Shown piece after piece: positions 7,938-16,967 of a stretch of DNA of 28,150 bases; position 1 is the first letter of the stretch, and each line of letters opens with the position of its first letter. The notes beneath the pieces were generated by a model. That model did no database searches. It saw only the letters and a list, made by a program, of their open reading frames with translations, and was not told where the DNA came from. This DNA comes from JBDKGV01 sp039798005. GTDB taxonomy: Bacteria; Fibrobacterota; Fibrobacteria; UBA5070. The position numbers and the translations under genes are program-made. Location: the NCBI GenBank assembly GCA_039798005.1, contig JBDKGV010000010.1, positions 1 to 28,150 of the forward strand. The letters run 5' to 3'.

Positions 7938-9079
7938 TCCAGATCAATCTGCTTTCCGACAACATCCAGACGCAGCCCAAATCCGGCGGAATGACGTCAC
8001 GGACCCAAGCCATTTCCCTGGACGCCGATCCGGATCTGTCGCTTGACATGGACGACCTGCCCAAGAAAAAGAGCAAGCTTCCTCTGGTGCTTGGCATCGG
8101 AGCCGTGCTTGTCCTGGCTGGAGGCGCCGCCGTGTTCCTCTCCGGGGTGACCGAAGAAGAAGCTGCCGTGGTCGTGCCTGCCGCGACCTCCAAGCCCGTT
8201 GCGGAGGACCCCAAGCCTTCAGTGACTCCCAAGGTCGATTCGGGCAAGGCGTTGGTCAAAGACTCCGCCAAGGCTGTCGCATCCAAGCCGGAAGAGCCCA
8301 AGCCGGAAGTCAAGACACCTCCCAAGCCCGAGCCGAAGCCGGAACCCAAACCGGAGCCGAAGCCCGAGCCCAAGGTTGCCGCGGTCGTTCAGGCACCGGC
8401 GGGTCCGTCCGTCAAGGCGGCGGCGCTGCCTCCCAACGCGCTTGCGGAAATCCTCTCCCAGTCGCGTCCTGCGGCGGCTTCCAATGAAAAGCCCAACCGT
8501 TTCGATGCTCTCACTCCCACAGGCCGGACCGCCTATCAGAAGTTCGCCTTCGAGCGCCTCCTGGCCATCTTGAGGCAAGTGACTCCCGCCGAGGGGCTGG
8601 GCTTCTCCAAGGTTCGCATCGCCTCTCCTGGCCTGCTCTCGGTCCAAGGCGTGGCGACCAAGCCGGAGGCTCTTGTGGCCTTCCAGAAGGGCTTGGCTGC
8701 CCAGAGCCTTGCAGACACGTCGACCGCGACCAGCAAGGATGCCGCCTTCGGACTCGTGGCGCGTCTTCCCTTCAATCCCTCCTTCGGTGGCTCTGCCGCA
8801 CCGGCGACCGATGTGCGCAAGGCGCTTCAACAGGCGCTGGATCTGGCCGCACCGCAAGGGCTTGCCTTCAAGGCGTCTGCAGCTCGCACCGAGACTGTCG
8901 GGGGAGCCAAGCGCACGACTTGGACGCTTACAGGTCAAGGTGGATGGGATGCCGTGGCGGCTTGGCTCGGTGGCCTGCAGTCGGCGGCAAGCCCCATCGG
9001 GTTCACCGAACTGACCATCACGGCTGGCGACAAGGGCAAACTTCAGGTGACGGTGACCGCCGTCTGCTACGGCCCTTGA
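7934..9079 (+). CDS. PilN/PilO-like inner-membrane protein with Pro/Lys/Glu repeat linker
   Basis: A 381-residue bitopic protein. It begins MIQINLL, the short N-terminal motif by which PilN proteins dock onto PilM. A cytoplasmic stretch leads to a single membrane segment at about residues 50-70 (LVLGIGAVLVLAGGAAVFL). A long Pro/Lys/Glu linker (about 85-150) includes perfect KPEP tandem repeats (nucleotides about 8325-8372). The remaining part, about 190-381, looks like an alpha/beta domain comparable in place to the PilN/PilO periplasmic ferredoxin-like region. The start ATG overlaps the PilM stop as ATGA. A normal PilN has a coiled coil where this one has the repeat linker, and no separate PilO follows. 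It may combine both roles, which is inference. Confidence 0.6.
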   Translation: MIQINLLSDNIQTQPKSGGMTSRTQAISLDADPDLSLDMDDLPKKKSKLPLVLGIGAVLVLAGGAAVFLSGVTEEEAAVVVPAATSKPVAEDPKPSVTPKVDSGKALVKDSAKAVASKPEEPKPEVKTPPKPEPKPEPKPEPKPEPKVAAVVQAPAGPSVKAAALPPNALAEILSQSRPAAASNEKPNRFDALTPTGRTAYQKFAFERLLAILRQVTPAEGLGFSKVRIASPGLLSVQGVATKPEALVAFQKGLAAQSLADTSTATSKDAAFGLVARLPFNPSFGGSAAPATDVRKALQQALDLAAPQGLAFKASAARTETVGGAKRTTWTLTGQGGWDAVAAWLGGLQSAASPIGFTELTITAGDKGKLQVTVTAVCYGP

Positions 9080-9669
9080 AGCGGCGCGTCTCCGCAGCGG
9101 CTCCCGTAACCTACGCCCCTGCGCTGCGCATCGGGGCGGGCGAGTGGAAAGGTCGGCGCATTCATGCGCCGGCCGGTCTCGATCCGGTTCGTCCTTCGCC
9201 CGGCATCCTCAAGGAAGCGCTGTTTTCCATGTTGGGCGCCGAAATCACCATGGGTCCATTCTTGGATCTCTATGGCGGCACCGGTGCGGTGGCCTTCGAG
9301 GCATTGAGTCGTGGTGCACCCTCGGCCGTGGTCGTGGAAAAGCACCGGCTTGCCTTGGAATGCATCGAGGAGACCAAGGTCGACCTCAAGGCCGACACGT
9401 TGCGGATCGACACGAGCGATGCCGGACAATATCTGGCAAAATCCGCAGGGGCCGACTTTGCCGTGGCCTTTGCCGACCCTCCGTTCACGGAGCTTCCCGA
9501 CAACCTGCTGGAGCGGATGCTTCCCGTGGTGCGGAACGGTGGCCTGGTGGTCCTGCAGATGCCCCGCGAGCACCATGATTTCTGGGTGGCCCGCGAGGAT
9601 GTCAAGGTTCGCCGTTATGGAGCCTCGTTGCTTGTCGTGGTCCGAAAGGTCGATGGACCCGTCGCATGA
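9076..9669 (+). CDS. rsmD: 16S rRNA (guanine(966)-N(2))-methyltransferase RsmD
   Basis: About 197 residues, a class I SAM-dependent methyltransferase. It has the RsmD opening LRIGAGEWKGRRI, then PSPGILKEALFSML (family: RPTxxrvREALFNxL). Motif I is FLDLYGGTGAVAFEALSRGA, and the catalytic motif is ADPPF (DPPY/F of N-methyltransferases). RsmD methylates G966 of 16S rRNA in 30S assembly intermediates. The likely start is the TTG at 9076, overlapping the previous stop as TTGA, which would be translationally coupled; no ATG exists between it and the conserved N-terminus. The stop overlaps coaD as ATGA. An rsmD-coaD pair is very common in bacteria and supports both calls. Confidence 0.9.
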   Translation: MKRRVSAAAPVTYAPALRIGAGEWKGRRIHAPAGLDPVRPSPGILKEALFSMLGAEITMGPFLDLYGGTGAVAFEALSRGAPSAVVVEKHRLALECIEETKVDLKADTLRIDTSDAGQYLAKSAGADFAVAFADPPFTELPDNLLERMLPVVRNGGLVVLQMPREHHDFWVAREDVKVRRYGASLLVVVRKVDGPVA

Positions 9670-10172
9670 GTCCGACGGAAGCGGTCGTCTACCCCGGCTC
9701 CTTCGATCCGGTCACGGAAGGTCACATGGACATCATCGCACGGGCCCGGGGGATCTTCCCTCGCGTGATCGTGCTGGTGGCGTTCAATGCCAGCAAGACG
9801 GCATTTCTCACGCCTGAAAAACGGGTGGAACTGATCCGCGAATCGGTGGCCGAACGAGGGTGGGACAATGTGGACGTCGACAGCCACGACGGGCTGGTGG
9901 TCGATTATCTCAAGCCTCGCGGTGTACGCGTGCTTTTGCGCGGCCTGAGAGCCGGCGGTGACTTTGAGCATGAATTCAGCATCTCGTTGATGAACCGGCG
10001 GTTGTGGTCGGAAGTGGAAACCGTGTATCTTCCTACACGCGAGGATGTGATGGGGATCTCGTCTTCCTTGGTGCGCGAGGTCGCGCGCCTGGATGGCGAC
10101 TTGGATCAGTTCGTTCCGGCACCGGTGGCCAAGGCCTTGCGCGTGCATTTCGAGAGGACCAATCATGGATGA
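9666..10172 (+). CDS. coaD: Pantetheine-phosphate adenylyltransferase
   Basis: 168 residues, full length. It transfers AMP from ATP to 4'-phosphopantetheine to give dephospho-CoA, the fourth step of coenzyme A synthesis. Visible motifs are VVYPGSFDPVTEGHMDII, which holds the (T/H)xGH nucleotidyltransferase signature, then FNASKTAFLTPEKRVELI, the substrate loop LLRGLRAGGDFEHEF, and the C-terminal GISSSLVREVARLDGDL (family ISSTxVRE). The start ATG overlaps the rsmD stop, and the stop overlaps the next gene by eight bases. Confidence 0.96.
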   Translation: MSPTEAVVYPGSFDPVTEGHMDIIARARGIFPRVIVLVAFNASKTAFLTPEKRVELIRESVAERGWDNVDVDSHDGLVVDYLKPRGVRVLLRGLRAGGDFEHEFSISLMNRRLWSEVETVYLPTREDVMGISSSLVREVARLDGDLDQFVPAPVAKALRVHFERTNHG

Positions 10173-11007
10173 GCGTCTACCGGCCCCGATCCGTTGGCTG
10201 TTGATCGCCAACGTCGGGATCTTCGCCTTGGGTGCCGTGGCAAGCCTGCTGCGCTTTCCTCTCAACGGATATCTCGTCGGCTACGGCGCGCTGGTCCCGG
10301 AATACACCTGGGGGCATTTCCAGCTCTGGCGCCTTGCGACCTACATGTTCCTGCACGGGGACGTGTGGCATCTGCTTTTCAACATGCTCACGCTCTGGAT
10401 GTTCGGAACGCCCCTGTGCTGGGTGATGGGCGCCAAGCGATTCCTGACGCTCTACGCGGTCGCAGGCCTGGTCGCGGGCCTCTTCTCGCTTGCGTTCTAT
10501 CCGATGGCGGGCCAAGGGGGCATTTACATCATCGGTGCCTCGGGCGCTCTCTTCGGCTTGATGCTGGGGTATGCCAAGTTCTTTCCGGAACAGCGCATCA
10601 TCGTGTTCTTCTTCTTCCCGATGCCTGCCAAGTACGCGGTCTGGCTCTTCGGCGGGATCTCGCTCTTCTTCGCCATGGGATCGCAGACGGGCGTGGCGCA
10701 TGCCACCCACCTGTTCGGCATTCTCGGGGCCATCCTCTTCTTCCAACTGGAGGATCGCGGGGCGGCGCTCTTTGGCAAGCTCGTGAACTGGCGCGAGACG
10801 AAGGCGACGCGAAAGGCCGTCGAGGAGCTGATCAATCACGAGGAGTACTACGACACCCGGATCGATCCGATCCTCAAGAAGATCAGCAAGCACGGGATGG
10901 AAAGCCTGACTCGCCAGGAGAAGGACGTGCTGGAGAAGGCCTCCCAGCGCAAGCGTCCGACCAATTCCGTCGATCTGGAACGCTGGCGGAGAGACAACGA
11001 CCGATGA
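10165..11007 (+). CDS. Rhomboid-family intramembrane serine protease
   Basis: 280 residues with six hydrophobic helices between about residues 8 and 195, then a charged C-terminal cytoplasmic tail of about 80 residues. The rhomboid signatures are present: WRLATYMFLHGDVWHLLFNM in the L1 loop/TM2, the nucleophile motif GASG with Ser126 in TM4, and a histidine in TM6 (His182, in ATHLFG). A catalytic Ser-His dyad is therefore plausible. These enzymes cleave transmembrane segments of substrate proteins in the inner membrane; the substrate is unknown. The ATG at 10165 has GAGAGG at 10152-10157 and lies inside the end of coaD. The stop overlaps the next gene as ATGA. The tail (EELINHEEYYDTRIDPILKK) resembles tails seen on other bacterial rhomboids. 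Confidence 0.9.
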   Translation: MDERLPAPIRWLLIANVGIFALGAVASLLRFPLNGYLVGYGALVPEYTWGHFQLWRLATYMFLHGDVWHLLFNMLTLWMFGTPLCWVMGAKRFLTLYAVAGLVAGLFSLAFYPMAGQGGIYIIGASGALFGLMLGYAKFFPEQRIIVFFFFPMPAKYAVWLFGGISLFFAMGSQTGVAHATHLFGILGAILFFQLEDRGAALFGKLVNWRETKATRKAVEELINHEEYYDTRIDPILKKISKHGMESLTRQEKDVLEKASQRKRPTNSVDLERWRRDNDR

Positions 11008-12335
11008 GCGGCCCGGCGCTGGTGGCGGTGGACTTTCGGCTGACCGAAGCTGAACGCTGCGAGCGTCTTTGCGAGATCTTCAAGAACGTCGAGATGCCCG
11101 ACATGCGGGCGCGACTCCTGGCTCCGCTTGCCGAACTGGTCAACGGGAACGAACGCGAGGGCGAACTTGCCGCGCGCACGCTCTTCTTCGTCGGGACGAC
11201 CTGGCAGAACCATGTGCGTCGCGTCGCGACCCTGCCCCATCTGCGACGCATGCTGCTGCGCCGTGCCCACGGGATGGAATGCCTTCCGAAGTCGATCGAA
11301 GCCTTGGATCAAGCCGCGCAGATCGATCTCGACTCCGTGCGCCGCGACCTGCAGGAGGGATTGGAATCGGGGATCTTTCCCGCCTCGGCGGCGCCTGTGT
11401 TCGCGCTGGAAGCCGTGGCCCTGCGCGAGCGCAGCCGGGCCTTGGCGGACGCCGCCGACCCGTACAGCATGCGCACCATGGCGCGACTCCTGCCGCGCCT
11501 GCGCCTGTACGACGAACTGGCCGATCGCCTGGATCTTCTGTCGCGCGAGGCCTCGACCCTGGCGGTTCCGGATCTCGGGCTGCTCAAGTTCCTGGGCGAC
11601 AAGGAGTATGACAAGTTCTGTCGAACCTTCCATGAGCTTCCGGGCGGGGCCTTCCTGGGCAAGGCCCTGGAATTGCAGCGGCGCTTCCAGTTCGACCCGC
11701 CGCAGCTGTCCGCCCTCTTCACGATCTCCAGAAGTCTCGGGCTTCCGGCGCCGGGCGCGAACTGGACCTCCCAGCTTGATTTCTGGCTTTCCCAAAGCGC
11801 CGCCGGCATGCCGGTGCGCCTTCCCGTCGCCTCCGGGCCGGCTCTCAAGCTCCTGGAGCATGCTGGAGTCCGTCTCATGGCGGGCGGCATCGAGGTGTCG
11901 CCGGGAAGCTTGGATCTGGCCGGACTTCTGGATGCCGACACCTTGAGCATGTCGCTTGCGCTGGGGAAGAAGCCGCATCCTCCCGATTGGAAGGGCTTGG
12001 TGATGTCCAACATCACCCGGGAAACCCTGCTCGTCTCCTTCCTTCAAAATCCGAAGGTCGTGCGCATTCCGGGCCTGGTGGAATCCATCGTGGTCAATTG
12101 CCGCTCGGGACAGGTGCTTTCCATCATCGCCCAAAAACGCGACCTGCACACCGGGCATCAGAACAAGGGCGTCCCCGCCGCGCTTCTGCGCAGCCGCACC
12201 AAGGTCCCGATGACCCTGTTGCGCCGCTTCATCCACTTGCGGTTCGTGAGCCGTGCCGAGCTCAAGGATCTGGCCTTGCGCGCCTCCCGCCCGGAAGTGG
12301 CCAAGGAAGTCGCCGACTACCTCGCCAGCATCTGA
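11004..12335 (+). CDS. Conserved-looking 443-residue protein of unknown function
   Basis: I do not recognise a named family. The protein is predicted soluble and mostly helical, with no signal peptide or membrane segment. The first 240 residues are rich in Leu, Arg and Ala. Near residues 335-435 there is a pattern of short helical repeats: FLQNPKVVRIPGLVESIVVN, VLSIIAQKRDLHTG and NKGVPAALLRSRTKVPMTLL. The N-P-K and V-P-x-x-L-L-R-R pattern recalls HEAT-like (DUF2336-type) helical repeat proteins, but this is a weak resemblance. Its ATG overlaps the rhomboid stop as ATGA, so it is probably made together with the protease and coaD. It ends three bases from the convergent dusB stop, leaving no room for a separate terminator. 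Confidence 0.7.
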   Translation: MSGPALVAVDFRLTEAERCERLCEIFKNVEMPDMRARLLAPLAELVNGNEREGELAARTLFFVGTTWQNHVRRVATLPHLRRMLLRRAHGMECLPKSIEALDQAAQIDLDSVRRDLQEGLESGIFPASAAPVFALEAVALRERSRALADAADPYSMRTMARLLPRLRLYDELADRLDLLSREASTLAVPDLGLLKFLGDKEYDKFCRTFHELPGGAFLGKALELQRRFQFDPPQLSALFTISRSLGLPAPGANWTSQLDFWLSQSAAGMPVRLPVASGPALKLLEHAGVRLMAGGIEVSPGSLDLAGLLDADTLSMSLALGKKPHPPDWKGLVMSNITRETLLVSFLQNPKVVRIPGLVESIVVNCRSGQVLSIIAQKRDLHTGHQNKGVPAALLRSRTKVPMTLLRRFIHLRFVSRAELKDLALRASRPEVAKEVADYLASI

Positions 12336-12338
12336 GGC

Positions 12339-13463
12339 TCAGTCTCCCAAGGTCTCCCCGCAGGGGGTGTCGCAATCGACGGGCTTCACGGTCTTGCCGT
12401 TGAGGTCGTCGAGGTCCTCGGGGGCCCATTCCGCCTGCTCCTCGCCGCTCTCGAGCCGGTCGAAGAAGTCGTTGGCAAGGTCCATGTACTCGTTGATCGA
12501 TTCGGAGCGCAGCATGGAGGTACGCACTTCCTTCACATTGCGCATGGCCTTCATCGATCGGGCCGCGAACTGCTTGAGCTTCCCCAGGATGCGGGGCTCG
12601 TGGTCCATCTCCTCGCGCAGGAGGTCGAGATAGATGCCGAAAGCCTCGCGTTGCCGGGCAGGTGTCGGGGAGGTCGGTTCCTTGCCTTCCCAGAAATCGG
12701 CGACCTGTCCAAAGATCCACGGATTGTGCATGGCGCCGCGACCGACCAGTACGCCGTCCACGCCGTAGCGTTGCAGGCGGTCGACCGCGCCTTGCCAAGT
12801 CACCACATCGCCATTTCCCACCACGGGGATGGAGGCGCGCGCCTTGACCTCGCCGATCAGATCCCAGTTGGCGTAGCCACGGTAGGCTTGGGCGCGGGTG
12901 CGTCCGTGGACCACGAGCAGGCCCACACCCGAGTCCTCGGCGATCTTGAGGGTCTCGAACAGGGTGATGCGCTCGTCCGACCAGCCGACGCGCACCTTGA
13001 TGGAGACGGGGATCTTGACGGTCTTGACGACTTCCTCACAAATGCGGGCAAGCAGAGGGAGTTGTCGCAGGAGGCCCGAGCCGCCCCCCTTCTTGACCAC
13101 GCGGGGAACCGGGCAGCCGACATTGATTTCCACGGCATCCGCACCGGATTCCTCGACCATGCGGGCGGCCCATGCCATGCGCTGGGGGTCGGAACCGAAG
13201 AGCTGCACCGTGAAGGGGCGCTCCTCCTCGAAGAACCGGGTCTGCTCGGTGGTGCGCGGATTGAAGCGGGTCAGCCCCTCGATGCTCACGAATTCCGAGA
13301 CGAGCATGCCCATGCGCCCGCCGGAGAGACGCTTGCAAAGCCGACGGAACGAGGGGTCGGTCACGCCTTCCATGGGCGCGAGGTAGACGTTGGGTTTCAC
13401 AAGCAGGCCGTGGTAGCTGAAGGCCTTCTTGAAGTCGGGTGCCAAGGGGCGATCTTGTGCCAT
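12339..13463 (-). CDS. dusB: tRNA-dihydrouridine synthase, DusB type
   Basis: About 374 residues from ATG 13463. A flavin enzyme that reduces uridine to dihydrouridine in tRNA. The FMN-binding barrel begins PNVYLAPMEGVTDPSFRRLC. It has INVGCPVPRVVKKGGGSGLL with the catalytic cysteine in NxGCP, then IKVRVGW, LLVVHGRTRAQAYRGYANWD, IPVVGNGDV and GVLVGRGAMHNPWIF, all in DUS order. The C-terminal helical tRNA-binding part follows. The start is uncertain: in-frame ATG 13535 and TTG 13610 would add residues with no family similarity. A short acidic, Cys-containing tail (after about residue 335) is not typical. It follows the sensor kinase gene on the same strand. Confidence 0.93.
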   Translation of the reverse strand: MAQDRPLAPDFKKAFSYHGLLVKPNVYLAPMEGVTDPSFRRLCKRLSGGRMGMLVSEFVSIEGLTRFNPRTTEQTRFFEEERPFTVQLFGSDPQRMAWAARMVEESGADAVEINVGCPVPRVVKKGGGSGLLRQLPLLARICEEVVKTVKIPVSIKVRVGWSDERITLFETLKIAEDSGVGLLVVHGRTRAQAYRGYANWDLIGEVKARASIPVVGNGDVVTWQGAVDRLQRYGVDGVLVGRGAMHNPWIFGQVADFWEGKEPTSPTPARQREAFGIYLDLLREEMDHEPRILGKLKQFAARSMKAMRNVKEVRTSMLRSESINEYMDLANDFFDRLESGEEQAEWAPEDLDDLNGKTVKPVDCDTPCGETLGD

Positions 13464-13628
13464 GGTCGGAACCCATTGGCTGGCACCGGGCAAGGCGATG
13501 GGCGCGTAGGGACCGTCGTCATCCACGCCCGGCATCAGGATTCTCGTCTCACCAGCCACGTCCGCCTCTCCTTCGCTCCTCACCGGCCATTGATGTGGTG
13601 AGGGGGACAAATGTACGAAGGGGAATGC

Positions 13629-16600
13629 TCAACCGCGATGCGCGCCTCGTCCTTCCTGCAAGAAGACTTGGATGGTCTGGGCCAGATCCACCGGGTCGAA
13701 GGGCTTGGAGATGTGGGCATCCATGCCTGCGTCCCGAGTGATGGCGATGTCCTCGGGCGTGGCGGCGGCGGTCAAGGCCAGGATGGGGACCTCCTTGCCG
13801 TGGGGGAGGGTGCGCAGGATGCGAGTGGCCTCGGCACCGCCCATGACCGGCATGTGCAGGTCCATGAGGACGATGTCGAAGGCTTGGCTCGGGAAGAGAT
13901 CCAGGGCTTCCTTGCCGTGGTTGGCGATCATCACGCGATGTCCGCTGAGTTCGAGAATCCCCTTGGCGACCTCTTGGTTGAACAGGTTGTCCTCCACCAG
14001 GAGGATTCTTGCCGTATCCCGGCTTTCCAGCGAAAGAGGGGAGTGCGACTCTTCCCAGCCTGGAATGTTTTCGGCGGTCTTGAACCGTGCGGAGAAATGG
14101 AAGGTGCTGCCCAGACCGGGTTGGCTTTCCAGATGGATCTCCCCGCCCAGCATCTGGACCAGCGAGCGGCTGATGACCAGACCAAGCCCTGTTCCTCCGA
14201 AAAGCCGCGTGGTGCTGTTGTCCGCTTGGGAGAAGGGCTGGAACAATCGCTTGGCCTGGTCGGGTTCGATGCCGATGCCGGTGTCCTCCACGGAGAACAG
14301 GAGCGTCGCCTCGTCCTGGATCTCGCCCTGTGAGGTCACATGGATGCGAACGTGCCCGGAGGATGTGAATTTGATGGCATTGCCCACCAGATTGGACAGG
14401 ATCTGTCGCAGGCGGAACGGGTCGCCACACAGGTAGCTTGGCACGGAGTCGTCGATGGAAATGTGAAAATCCAAGCCCTTGGCGCGGGCCTCCTGGATGA
14501 AGAGATCCTCCAGGGTCTGGAGGCATTCGTCCAAGGCGAAGGGGATGTCCTCAAGACTCAGGCGCCCCGATTCGATCTTGGAGAAGTCCAGGATGTCGTT
14601 GAGGATCGTGAGCAGGGTCTTGGCGGCGGCGTGCGTCTTGGTGAGTCGATCCCGCAGGATTTCGGTAAGGTCCTCGGCGAGGGAAAGATGGATCATCCCC
14701 AGGATCGCGTTCATCGGAGTGCGGATCTCATGGCTCATGTTGGCCAGGAATTCCGATTTGGCGTGGCTTGCGGCTTCGGCCAGGTCCTTGGCGGCAAGCA
14801 GTTCCCGCTGGCTTTCGATCTGCTCCGTGACGTCCCGAAGCGCGGCCATCCGGACCACTCTCCCGTTGCGCATGGCCTCGTGGGCAGCGATGTCGATCAG
14901 GAGATTCCTGCCATCCTTGGTGACATGGCGCCGGATGCCGAGAAAGTCGATCGTCTCGTTGCGAAGCAAGGATTCCTCGAGCTCGTGTGGATCCTCCGCG
15001 CGTCGGATGTCACGGATCGTCATTTGCAGGAATTCCTCGCGGGAATACCCGAAGAGTTCGATCGCCGCCTGGTTGACCGCCAGGAATTTCAGGCTCTCCC
15101 TGTCGAACAGCCAGATCGGAAGCGGGATGTTGTCGAAGAGGTCGCGGAAGCGCTCTTCGCTTTCGGCAAGCGCCGAGGCGATTTCGCGCTCCTCGGTGAT
15201 GTCGGAAACGACGCCGCTGGCCAAGCGTTCCTGGTTGGGAAGCTGGGAAATGTCCGAGGCGATGTGCAGCCAACGGACCTCTCCACCGATCAGGAAACGG
15301 CCCTCCCATCGGAAGGGGGTGAGAGAATCCAGGCTGATCTGGGTGGCAAGGAACATGCTTGCCTGGTCGTCCGGGTGGGCCGTGTTGAACGCAAGCAACG
15401 CATCCTTCATCAGCGCGCTCTGGTTCATCTCGAAAAGCTGGCAGAATCTCGGACTGACATAGTCGAAGCTCAAGGTGCCGTCGCGGTGTTGCCGCAAGGT
15501 GAAGATTCCGACCGTGATGCGCTCGACCAGCAGATCGAACTGATCCATGCTCGTCTGGAGGTGCTCGGTGAGGACTTGTCGCTGATGGGCCTGTTCTTCA
15601 AGGGCGCGGGTCTTGAGCTTCACCTCCTTGGCCACGCGATGGGCTTCGCCGCTGAACAGCAGGCTTGCCATGCCCAAGGTGGTGCAGCATCCCAAAACCA
15701 GCAGAAGAATGAATTGGGAGTCTGAAAACGGGATGGCGTCCCGATTGGCGGAATGCGGCAGGAAAAGATTGATCTGCCAAAGGTTGTTCCCCAAATTGAG
15801 GGTGTCCTGCCAGTGGCAGCCATTGTGACGGATCAGGATCCTGCCTTGAAATCGGGGGACGGAATCGATGTTCCCCAAGGATTCGTCGGTCCGGTGCACT
15901 GGGGCCATTTTCCATCGGAGAAGAGGCTGTCGGCCCATGGATGCTTGAAAGTCTTCAAGGTCAATCACGCCCCTGAGCACGCCCATGGGCTGACCGTCCC
16001 GGAAAACGGGCATTCCGATCAGAATGGCCCGGTGGCCGACAGGGTGGCGTCGGAGCCGGACGATGGGGCTGGCGCTCAAGGCACGGGAGCTGCAGGCATC
16101 GAGAATCACCTTGGCGCGGCTGGCCTCGGCGAGCTGATCGAAGCCCAAGGCCGTTTCGTTCCCTTCCAGCGGTGCGATGAACCGGACCGGTGCTTTCCAG
16201 CCGGATGGGTGTGGTTTCCAGCCAGGGGCGAGAATGATGTCGATCGCAGGGGTGGAATCCGGTGGGATCAGCGGAACCCAATCCCATGAGCGCATGCCTG
16301 GACACGAGTTCAAGAGGACGTTGCTGAGGTTGGAAAACTCTTGCTGGGTGATCGCGGGATGAATGGAAAGGAGCGCGGTGAGGCTTGCCATTTCCTTTTG
16401 ATGATGGCCGCTGAGCTGACGGAGGTCCTTGAGAACGTCTGCGGCGAACGTGTCCATCTGGACAGATAGTCGCCTCTCGTCCTCGTGCTTCATGTAGAGG
16501 AAGATCAGCAGGCAAAGCGTCAAGGCGATTCCTTGGGGCAGAGCCACCTGCATGCGTCTGGTCTTCCACAGTGGCCGACGATCGAAAAGGCAAAGCGCAA

Positions 16601-16967
16601 GCGGAGCGATGAGCAAGGTCCCCAAGGCATCCCCAGCCCACCATGCAAGGAAGCCGCGGGGAACCTGGGTGAGGGAGACGTACCCCTTGGCAAGCAGGGC
16701 CAGATGGCCCAAGGTCGGCGCGATCAGGTCCGAAAGAGCGACGACGTACACGATGCTTGCCAATTGCCCGGCACCGCTGTATTCAAAATCGGGATCGATG
16801 CGGCGCAGCCACTTGGACGCGACCCATGCTTGCAGGGTCGAGGCCACTGCGATCGCGATCGGCAGCCAGGAGAAGTCGAAAGGATCATGGGCGGCATTCA
16901 CAAGCCATGCCCCTGCCAAAAGTCCGGGCCAGACCCGCCTGGGGCCCCAATGGAGGTTGGCAAACAA
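13629..16967 (-). CDS. Hybrid sensor histidine kinase (MASE1-CHASE-PAS-PAS-HisKA-HATPase-REC), 5' end interrupted
   Basis: The open part has 1,112 codons from a TTG at 16967, but this is not a natural start because the frame continues upstream through a stop codon (see next entry). Domains in order: the rest of a MASE1 membrane sensor (to about residue 165); a CHASE-like extracytoplasmic domain (about 170-365, with RFIAPLEGNETALGFD and MGVLRGVIDLEDF); a second membrane segment near 410; two PAS domains (about 475-600 and 610-735); HisKA with FLANMSHEIRTPMNAILGM (His phosphoacceptor); HATPase with NLVGNAIKFT, EDTGIGI and GGTGLGLVI; and a receiver domain with VEDN, the Asp in IVLMDLHMPVMGG, and SKPFDP. 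It would sense an extracellular ligand and phosphorylate its own receiver. There is no output domain or neighbouring regulator, so the target is unknown. A TTG start at 16967 has no ribosome binding site and would lose the first membrane helices. Confidence 0.88.
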   Translation of the reverse strand: MFANLHWGPRRVWPGLLAGAWLVNAAHDPFDFSWLPIAIAVASTLQAWVASKWLRRIDPDFEYSGAGQLASIVYVVALSDLIAPTLGHLALLAKGYVSLTQVPRGFLAWWAGDALGTLLIAPLALCLFDRRPLWKTRRMQVALPQGIALTLCLLIFLYMKHEDERRLSVQMDTFAADVLKDLRQLSGHHQKEMASLTALLSIHPAITQQEFSNLSNVLLNSCPGMRSWDWVPLIPPDSTPAIDIILAPGWKPHPSGWKAPVRFIAPLEGNETALGFDQLAEASRAKVILDACSSRALSASPIVRLRRHPVGHRAILIGMPVFRDGQPMGVLRGVIDLEDFQASMGRQPLLRWKMAPVHRTDESLGNIDSVPRFQGRILIRHNGCHWQDTLNLGNNLWQINLFLPHSANRDAIPFSDSQFILLLVLGCCTTLGMASLLFSGEAHRVAKEVKLKTRALEEQAHQRQVLTEHLQTSMDQFDLLVERITVGIFTLRQHRDGTLSFDYVSPRFCQLFEMNQSALMKDALLAFNTAHPDDQASMFLATQISLDSLTPFRWEGRFLIGGEVRWLHIASDISQLPNQERLASGVVSDITEEREIASALAESEERFRDLFDNIPLPIWLFDRESLKFLAVNQAAIELFGYSREEFLQMTIRDIRRAEDPHELEESLLRNETIDFLGIRRHVTKDGRNLLIDIAAHEAMRNGRVVRMAALRDVTEQIESQRELLAAKDLAEAASHAKSEFLANMSHEIRTPMNAILGMIHLSLAEDLTEILRDRLTKTHAAAKTLLTILNDILDFSKIESGRLSLEDIPFALDECLQTLEDLFIQEARAKGLDFHISIDDSVPSYLCGDPFRLRQILSNLVGNAIKFTSSGHVRIHVTSQGEIQDEATLLFSVEDTGIGIEPDQAKRLFQPFSQADNSTTRLFGGTGLGLVISRSLVQMLGGEIHLESQPGLGSTFHFSARFKTAENIPGWEESHSPLSLESRDTARILLVEDNLFNQEVAKGILELSGHRVMIANHGKEALDLFPSQAFDIVLMDLHMPVMGGAEATRILRTLPHGKEVPILALTAAATPEDIAITRDAGMDAHISKPFDPVDLAQTIQVFLQEGRGAHRG

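Noticed and set aside
8325..8372. Short tandem repeat as a possible CRISPR-like or regulatory array
   Set aside because: The repeat is in frame and encodes a KPEP linker in the PilN/PilO-like protein; there are no spacers.
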